Assembly: GCF_036227605.1 (NCBI RefSeq)
Contig: NZ_CP109487.1
Coordinates: 1,426,001-1,490,000, forward strand
Reading direction: 5' to 3'
Source of the DNA: Streptomyces sp. NBC_01439
GTDB taxonomy: Bacteria; Actinomycetota; Actinomycetes; Streptomycetales; Streptomycetaceae
DNA: 64,000 nucleotides
Shown: positions 59,775 to 64,000 of the stretch, piece by piece
Position numbering within the stretch: the first letter of the stretch is position 1
How the letters are laid out: the number at the start of each line of letters is the position of its first letter
Program-made: the position numbers and the translations under genes
Notes under the pieces: model-generated
What the model was told of the DNA's origin: nothing
Database searches by the model: none
What the model saw: the letters and a program-made list of their open reading frames with translations, nothing else

Positions 59775-60617
59775 TCAGGCGGACAGGGTGAAGTCGTCCT
59801 GGGTGCGGGTCTGCTGGAGCGTTTCGGTGAGCCGGCCGGTGGCGATCTCGGCGTAGTGCTTGGTCTTCTCCACGCCGATGAAGTCGCGGCCCTCCAGCAG
59901 GGCGGCGACGCCGGTGGAGCCGGAGCCTGCGCAGAAGTCGAGCACGGAACCGCCTGGCGGGCTGATCTTGACCAGCTCCCGCATCACTTCCACGGGCTTC
60001 TGGGTGATGTGCTGGCGGTTCTTGCCCGAGGGCTGCGAGGCCGAGTACAGGCCGGGCAGGTAGACCTCGTTCCGGTCCCCGTCGATGGCTCCGTTGGAGC
60101 CCCAAACGATGAACTCGCAGTTCTGGGTGAACCGGCCCTTCTGCGGCCTGGCCTGCGGCTTGTGCCAGGCAAGAACACCACGCCACAGCCATCCGGCGGC
60201 CTGGAGCGCGTCGGTGGTGACGGGCAGCTGGCGCCAGTCGGTGAACAGCAGCGCTGTACCGCCGGCACGGGTGAGGCGGTGTGCCTCGGTCATGATCTGG
60301 GTGAGCCAGAAGCCGTAGCTCCTCTGGTCCATGTTCTCGCCGGTGAAGTCGGGCAGGCTGTGGCCGGCGTCCGCGGAGGTGTACTTCTGGCGCGCGGTCC
60401 GGGAGGTGCGTTCCTTCGCGGTCCGCCCGCCGGAGTTGTATGGCGGGTCGGTGATGACGGAGTCGACGCAGTCGTCCGGGAGGGTGGACAGGACGCTGAG
60501 CGCGTCACCCTGGTGCAGGGAGAAAGGCAAAGAGATACCCCAATTCGGTTCGGGAAAGGGAGGGACTCCCCAGAACGCGCCAATGGGGCACATGCCAGCC
60601 AGGCGGTATGCGGGCAT
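59775..60617 (-). CDS. Site-specific DNA methyltransferase
   Basis: About 280 residues. Motif IV is D-P-P-Y-N, after V-D-S-V-I-T, and motif I is F-C-A-G-S-G-S-T-G near the C-terminus. Order IV before I marks an amino-methyltransferase (N6-adenine or N4-cytosine) of the beta class. T-Q-K-P-V-E-V-M follows as the usual link between them. No target-recognition domain or restriction partner is next to it, so it is probably an orphan or element-borne methylase. ATG 60617 and ATG 60593 are both possible starts. The divergent transfer genes begin at 61007. Confidence 0.8.
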   Translation of the reverse strand: MPAYRLAGMCPIGAFWGVPPFPEPNWGISLPFSLHQGDALSVLSTLPDDCVDSVITDPPYNSGGRTAKERTSRTARQKYTSADAGHSLPDFTGENMDQRSYGFWLTQIMTEAHRLTRAGGTALLFTDWRQLPVTTDALQAAGWLWRGVLAWHKPQARPQKGRFTQNCEFIVWGSNGAIDGDRNEVYLPGLYSASQPSGKNRQHITQKPVEVMRELVKISPPGGSVLDFCAGSGSTGVAALLEGRDFIGVEKTKHYAEIATGRLTETLQQTRTQDDFTLSA

Positions 60618-61006
60618 GGCAAGGCCACGGCAGAAAGCGCCGGCAGTTGCAAGGGGGAGTCCCAAAACTGTAGGGCACGATCCCCGGTTGACCACGGTCG
60701 CCGCCAAAACCCTTGAAATAGAGCCTTGATCATCAATTTCTTGGTCAACCGGGGCTCGGCACCTACAGTTTTGGAACCGCCCCGGCACGCACCGACTGCC
60801 GGATGGCTTACCCCACCCATGCCTTCACGGAGGGGATCCCTGTGCCCAGGCACACCTGACCCCGCGCTCTGCCGTGCCGGAACGAGAGGGAACTCGAACC
60901 GGCCCCCGGCGGGGCAAACCAGATCACCCATTCACCCGGCACGACGCGCCCTTCTCACACGCTCCACGGACCGCGCGGCCGGGCTTCACTCACCAAGGAC
61001 ACTGCT
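60618..61006. promoter_or_regulatory. Divergent intergenic region with two inverted 33-bp repeats
   Basis: This gap separates the minus-strand methylase from the plus-strand transfer operon. It contains the inverted pair at 60662-60774. The right half (60775-61006) shows no clear gene; AAGGA at 60998-61002 precedes the leader start at 61007. Confidence 0.6.
60662..60774. repeat. Two inverted 33-bp copies in a divergent promoter region
   Basis: The left copy (60662-60694) and the reverse complement of the right copy (60742-60774) agree at 29 of 33 bases. Each has two exact 13-bp boxes, CCAAAACTGTAGG and CCCCGGTTGACCA, separated by seven bases. A 47-base centre holds TTGATCATCAA. Each copy would face one of the divergent genes. 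CCCCGGTT also forms the core of the 25-bp palindromes at 55703 and 59669. Confidence 0.75.
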
Positions 61007-61084
61007 GTGACACGACCTTGCCCTGACCTGCCTGAATCCCGGCCGCCGGCACCGCCCGGCGAGCGGGGAGGCACGCCGGATTGA
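61007..61084 (+). CDS. Possible 25-residue leader peptide
   Basis: GTG 61007 with AAGGA ahead gives V-T-R-P-C-P-D-L ... E-R-G-G-T-P-D and stops at 61084. The stop overlaps the TTG start of the next gene (61081) by four bases in a different frame, so translation may couple. Rich in Pro; it could also be mere chance. Confidence 0.35.
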   Translation: MTRPCPDLPESRPPAPPGERGGTPD

Positions 61085-62220
61085 AGGCCGTAGCCGCCGC
61101 TCTCGGCGTCGTCTGCCTCTCCCCCCTCCTCCTCGCCGGCACCGCCGCCATCGCGGCGGCCGGAAGCGCCGGTGCCTCCCGGTCGGCGAACTGCACGCCC
61201 GGCGGTGGCACCGTCGACACCGGCGCCGTCGCCCGGCAGGTCGCGGCCATCCTGGGCGGCCAGGGCGCCGACCGGAACGTTCGCGTCGAGGGCCTGGAAC
61301 TGCCCGCCGAGCAGATCCCGCACGCCAAGACCATCGTCGCCACCGGCGTCGCGATGAAGGTGCCCGAGCGCGGGCAGGTCGTCGCCCTCGCCACCGCCAT
61401 CCAGGAATCCCGCCTGCGGAACCTCACCTACGGTGACCGCGACAGCCTGGGCCTGTTCCAGCAGCGGCCCAGCATGGGTTGGGGCACACCCGAGCAGATC
61501 CGCGACCCCGTCTACGCCTCCACTCGCTTCTACAAGGGGCTGCTGGAGGTCAACGGCTGGCAGCAGATGACGATCACCCAGGCCGCCCAGGCCGTACAGC
61601 GCTCCGGCTACCCGGACGCCTACGCCCAGTGGGAGCCCCTCGCCCGGGCCCTGCAGCAGGCCATCGCCAAGACCCTCCCGAACGGCGGCCAAGCCCAGCC
61701 CGGCCAGCCCGACACCGGTACGGGCGGCTCCGGCGGCGACTGTCGGCCGGGCGAGGATGGGGCCGGCTGGGGTGAAATCCCCGAAGGTTCCGTCCCCGAC
61801 GGGTACAAGATCCCCGCGGACGCCTCCCCGAAGGCCCGCACCGCGATCGACTGGGCGATGCACCAGCTCGGCACGATGTACCAGTGGGGAGGCACCTGCC
61901 TCGCTCCCCGCGGGCCCGACCCGATGGGGCGCTGCGACTGCTCGAGCCTGATGCAGCAGGCGTACGCCAAGGCCGGCGTCCAGCTGACCCGCACCACGTA
62001 CACCCAGGTCAAGGAAGGCGACCCGGTCCCGGCCAGTGCCCTGAGGCCCGGTGACCTGCTCTTCACCCGCGGCACCGCCGCCGTTCCCGAGCACGTCGGC
62101 ATGTACATGGGCGCAGGGCTCGTGATCAACGCCCCGCGCACCGGGCGTCCGGTGCGGATCGAGAAGGTCGGCGACTGGCAGATCCTCGCCGTCCGCCGCA
62201 TCCCCGCGCTGGGCAGCTGA
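61081..62220 (+). CDS. Lysozyme/NlpC-P60 peptidoglycan hydrolase of the transfer system
   Basis: A 379-residue secreted enzyme. An N-terminal membrane/signal segment (L-G-V-V-C-L-S-P-L-L-L-A-G-T-A-A) leads to a lysozyme-like domain with the catalytic-type Glu in A-I-Q-E-S-R-L-R-N near residue 105. An NlpC/P60 domain follows, with Cys in C-D-C-S-S-L near 285 and His in E-H-V-G-M-Y near 337. Two-domain hydrolases of this kind open the wall for type IV secretion in Gram-positive conjugation. TTG 61081 has GGGGAGG about ten bases upstream. First large gene of the transfer operon. Confidence 0.83.
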   Translation: MKAVAAALGVVCLSPLLLAGTAAIAAAGSAGASRSANCTPGGGTVDTGAVARQVAAILGGQGADRNVRVEGLELPAEQIPHAKTIVATGVAMKVPERGQVVALATAIQESRLRNLTYGDRDSLGLFQQRPSMGWGTPEQIRDPVYASTRFYKGLLEVNGWQQMTITQAAQAVQRSGYPDAYAQWEPLARALQQAIAKTLPNGGQAQPGQPDTGTGGSGGDCRPGEDGAGWGEIPEGSVPDGYKIPADASPKARTAIDWAMHQLGTMYQWGGTCLAPRGPDPMGRCDCSSLMQQAYAKAGVQLTRTTYTQVKEGDPVPASALRPGDLLFTRGTAAVPEHVGMYMGAGLVINAPRTGRPVRIEKVGDWQILAVRRIPALGS

Positions 62221-62333
62221 CCGCCGGCTGCGCCCCGGCCTGATCCGGGGCCCCCTCACGCGCCCCGAACGCGCTCTTCCCTTCCCCGTATTCCGCAGGG
62301 CCGCTTTGCCCTGCGTACGCAAGGAGCTCCGCC

Positions 62334-62648
62334 ATACCCATTCCACTCGCAGACCGCGTCACCCACCTCGCCTTCGACCCCGGAATCACCCCGAAGGGGG
62401 GCGGCCTCCCGGGACTTGACGTCCTGCGCAACGTCGTCAGCTCGATCAACATGTTCGGCATCATCGCCGTGGTCGGCGCCCTGGCCGTGTCCCTCGGCGT
62501 GTGGGCCTGGGGCCACCACAGCGGCGGTCACCAGGCCGAGGCCAACGGCAAGAAGGGCGCCGTCGTGAGCGCCGGCGCGGCCCTCGGTCTCGGCGCCGCC
62601 AACGGCATCGTCGCCTTCTTCTCCGCCCTCGGCACCCAGGTCCGCTGA
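62334..62648 (+). CDS. DUF6112 small membrane protein with ATA start
   Basis: A 104-residue protein of the DUF6112 kind: L-A-D-R-V-T-H-L-A, L-P-G-L-D-V-L-R-N-V-V-S-S-I-N-M, then a membrane segment I-I-A-V-V-G-A-L-A-V-S-L-G-V-W and a second after H-Q-A-E-A-N-G. No ATG, GTG or TTG is in frame before M-F-G at 62451, which would cut the family sequence. AAGGAG at 62321-62326 lies seven bases before ATA 62334, the likely initiator. Two TM segments suggest a pilin- or VirB2-like subunit, which is inference. It precedes further transfer genes. Confidence 0.7.
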   Translation: MPIPLADRVTHLAFDPGITPKGGGLPGLDVLRNVVSSINMFGIIAVVGALAVSLGVWAWGHHSGGHQAEANGKKGAVVSAGAALGLGAANGIVAFFSALGTQVR

Positions 62649-62662
62649 TGGGGAGGCGCTCC

Positions 62663-63334
62663 ATGTCCCCCCTGCACCGTGCCACCTCCCACTGGCCCGC
62701 CAAGCGGCGGATCACCGTCCTGGTGACCGTGACGGCCCTGCTGCTGACGGTCGCCGCAACCGCCGCATTCTTCACCAGCGGGGACCAGGGCGAGGCCCGC
62801 GCTCCGGCGGCCCCGGCCTCGCCCAACCCCTCCACGTCCACACCGGGCGCGCTCAAGCCTGGCGCGGGCACGGGCTCGGTTCCGTCGCCGCCGCGGCTGG
62901 CGGATCCGCTGGCCTACGCGCGGGCGGCGGCGGTGATGCTGTGGTCCTACGACACCCGCACCACCAGCCGCGACCAGCAGCTCGCCGGCATGCACGCCTG
63001 GATGACCGCCGAGAAGAAGTACACCGACTGGACGTCCCTCTCCTCCCAGGTCCCGGACCCGGTGCTGTGGTCGCGGATGGGCGACAACGCCCAGTACGCC
63101 ACCGCGACCGTCACCGACGCCCGCTTCCCCTCCGCGTTCAAGCAGGCCCTGGCGGAGAACCCGACGGCGATCACCGAGGCGTACATCTACGCGGTCACCG
63201 TCACCGGCAAGCAGTCCATCGCCTGGAAGGACGGCGGTGGCGGGGCGGAGGACCGTGCGGTCACCCTCGCCGTCCAGTGCCGGCCGAGTGCCGACTGCGC
63301 CCTGGTCTCCCTCGCCCCGAGCGTCGCCCCGTAG
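62663..63334 (+). CDS. Conjugation-associated single-pass membrane protein
   Basis: A 223-residue protein with one N-terminal membrane segment (R-I-T-V-L-V-T-V-T-A-L-L-L-T-V-A-A) and an extracytoplasmic domain after a Pro/Ser linker. The later part has Y-A-R-A-A-A-V-M-L-W-S-Y-D-T-R-T and W-M-T-A-E-K-K-Y-T-D-W. Similar proteins occur between DUF6112 and VirB6-like genes in actinobacterial transfer operons. ATG 62663 is chosen because GGGGAGG lies seven bases before it; ATG 62648 overlapping the previous stop is an alternative. Confidence 0.68.
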   Translation: MSPLHRATSHWPAKRRITVLVTVTALLLTVAATAAFFTSGDQGEARAPAAPASPNPSTSTPGALKPGAGTGSVPSPPRLADPLAYARAAAVMLWSYDTRTTSRDQQLAGMHAWMTAEKKYTDWTSLSSQVPDPVLWSRMGDNAQYATATVTDARFPSAFKQALAENPTAITEAYIYAVTVTGKQSIAWKDGGGGAEDRAVTLAVQCRPSADCALVSLAPSVAP

Positions 63335-63369
63335 CACGCCACTGAACAGATAAGGAGGTACCCCTTCCA

Positions 63370-64000
63370 GTGGACTTCTGCTCCCTGCCCATCGCGAGCA
63401 AGCTGTGCACGGCGGCCGACGCCATCGACTTCGTCAACGATCCAGGCAAGGCCATCACCGAAGGCATCGGCAACTGGATCGCCAAGTCCGTCGGCGAGTT
63501 CGCCGCCGGAGCGGCCGAACTGGCCGCCGAGGCCGTCGACACCACCACCAAGGTCGACCTGCGGGCCGGGTGGTTCGTCGACAACTACGAACTACTGCTG
63601 CCCATCGGCCTGACGATCCTCGTCGCCACCTTCTGCGCCCAGCTCATCCGGGCCGCCGTCAAACGCGACGGCCAGGCCCTGGCCCAAGCGTTCACCGGCA
63701 CCGCCAGCGGCGTGCTCTTCTCCTTCGCCGCCATCGCGCTCACCACCGTGGCCATCGAAGTCGTCGACGCTCTGTCGGCCGGCCTGTTCGCCGCAGCGGA
63801 CACCTCCATCCAGGAAGCCGTACGGCGCATGGTCAAGGCCAGTTACGTCGGCTCGATGGTGCCGCTGGGCTGGATGATCCCCGCAGTCGTCGGCCTCGGC
63901 TCCGCGGTCGGAGCGCTGCTGTACTGGTGCGTGATGATGGTCCGCAAGGTCGGCATCCTCGTCCTGGTCACCCTCGCCATATTCGCCGGAGCCGGCGGCG
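63370..64000 (+). CDS. VirB6/TrbL-like membrane protein (3' end outside window)
   Basis: At least 210 residues, open at the window end. GTG 63370 follows AAGGAGG by 12 bases. A soluble N-terminal part of 75 residues (V-D-F-C-S-L-P-I-A-S-K-L-C) is followed by several membrane segments (L-P-I-G-L-T-I-L-V-A-T-F, L-F-S-F-A-A-I-A-L-T-T-V, W-M-I-P-A-V-V-G-L-G, I-L-V-L-V-T-L-A-I-F). Multi-pass layout and operon position point to a polytopic subunit of the type IV secretion channel, as seen in VirB6/TrbL. Confidence 0.65.
   Translation, partial: MDFCSLPIASKLCTAADAIDFVNDPGKAITEGIGNWIAKSVGEFAAGAAELAAEAVDTTTKVDLRAGWFVDNYELLLPIGLTILVATFCAQLIRAAVKRDGQALAQAFTGTASGVLFSFAAIALTTVAIEVVDALSAGLFAAADTSIQEAVRRMVKASYVGSMVPLGWMIPAVVGLGSAVGALLYWCVMMVRKVGILVLVTLAIFAGAGG

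Noticed and set aside
59775..60617. Restriction-modification system
   Set aside because: The DNA methylase has no adjacent endonuclease or specificity gene.
1..64000. CRISPR array
   Set aside because: No regularly spaced direct repeats of 25-40 bases with unique spacers were seen; the heptamer array is irregular and in both orientations.
1..64000. rRNA or intact insertion sequence with transposase
   Set aside because: No rRNA-like sequence and no DDE or serine/tyrosine transposase was recognised; the only mobile genetic unit with its own enzyme is the group II intron.

Overview
The window is about 70% GC, uses Streptomyces-like codons (nearly every third base G or C, frequent GTG and TTG starts, ATGA/GTGA overlaps) and carries many families typical of Streptomyces: WhiB, DUF317, DUF2637, DUF4913, DUF6112, an ImmA/MAB_1171c pair and a LAxTG sortase substrate. 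It most likely comes from a Streptomyces chromosome arm, a large linear plasmid or an integrated conjugative element. All gene calls are by eye, from motifs.

Layout. (1) 1-9.7 kb is a metabolic accessory run: a NUDIX/PCMT-type methyltransferase fusion, a small P-loop kinase, a HemC-like deaminase and a phosphotransferase interrupted by a complete group II intron with its reverse transcriptase. A PIG-L deacetylase, an unknown protein, a decayed phosphotransferase and a second NUDIX protein follow. (2) 9.7-15.3 kb has a frame-broken glycosyltransferase/FkbM methyltransferase pair, a second phosphotransferase, and a minus-strand operon of small peptide, JmjC/cupin oxygenase and aldo/keto reductase that looks like a small peptide-modification cassette. 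(3) 15.9-21.5 kb holds ImmA protease, MAB_1171c membrane protein and amidohydrolase, then an XRE regulator with a 528-residue unknown partner. (4) 22-29.6 kb is a replication/mobilisation block: replication-like protein, DnaC-like ATPase, WhiB, a DUF2637 membrane protein whose gene carries about 30 GGGGACC/GGTCCCC heptamers, MobC and an HUH relaxase. (5) 29.9-46.4 kb is a defence island. It contains a three-gene pPIWI-RE system (PD-(D/E)xK nuclease, DinG helicase, prokaryotic PIWI), a phosphothreonine-lyase-like gene divergent from it, an endonuclease VII-like protein and a Hachiman-like nuclease-helicase pair, with a methyltransferase and DUF317 genes between them. (6) 46.7-60.6 kb runs on the minus strand: a sortase-anchored SpaA-type surface protein, DUF317 proteins, an ATP-grasp ligase with an MFS exporter, HxlR-type regulators, a chain of overlapping small genes, and a DUF3631/DUF4913/DNA methylase set. 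(7) 61-64 kb starts a plus-strand type IV secretion-like conjugation operon (lysozyme/NlpC hydrolase, DUF6112, membrane proteins), cut by the window end.

Blocks 4, 6 and 7 together look like one self-transmissible element, and the defence systems look like its cargo. An identical 25-bp palindrome stands before two operons of block 6, and half of it recurs in two inverted 33-bp copies between the DNA methylase and the transfer operon. This suggests one regulator acts on the whole element. The strongest candidates for further attention are the pPIWI-RE operon, the frame-independent heptamer array, the possible peptide-modification operon and the shared palindromes.
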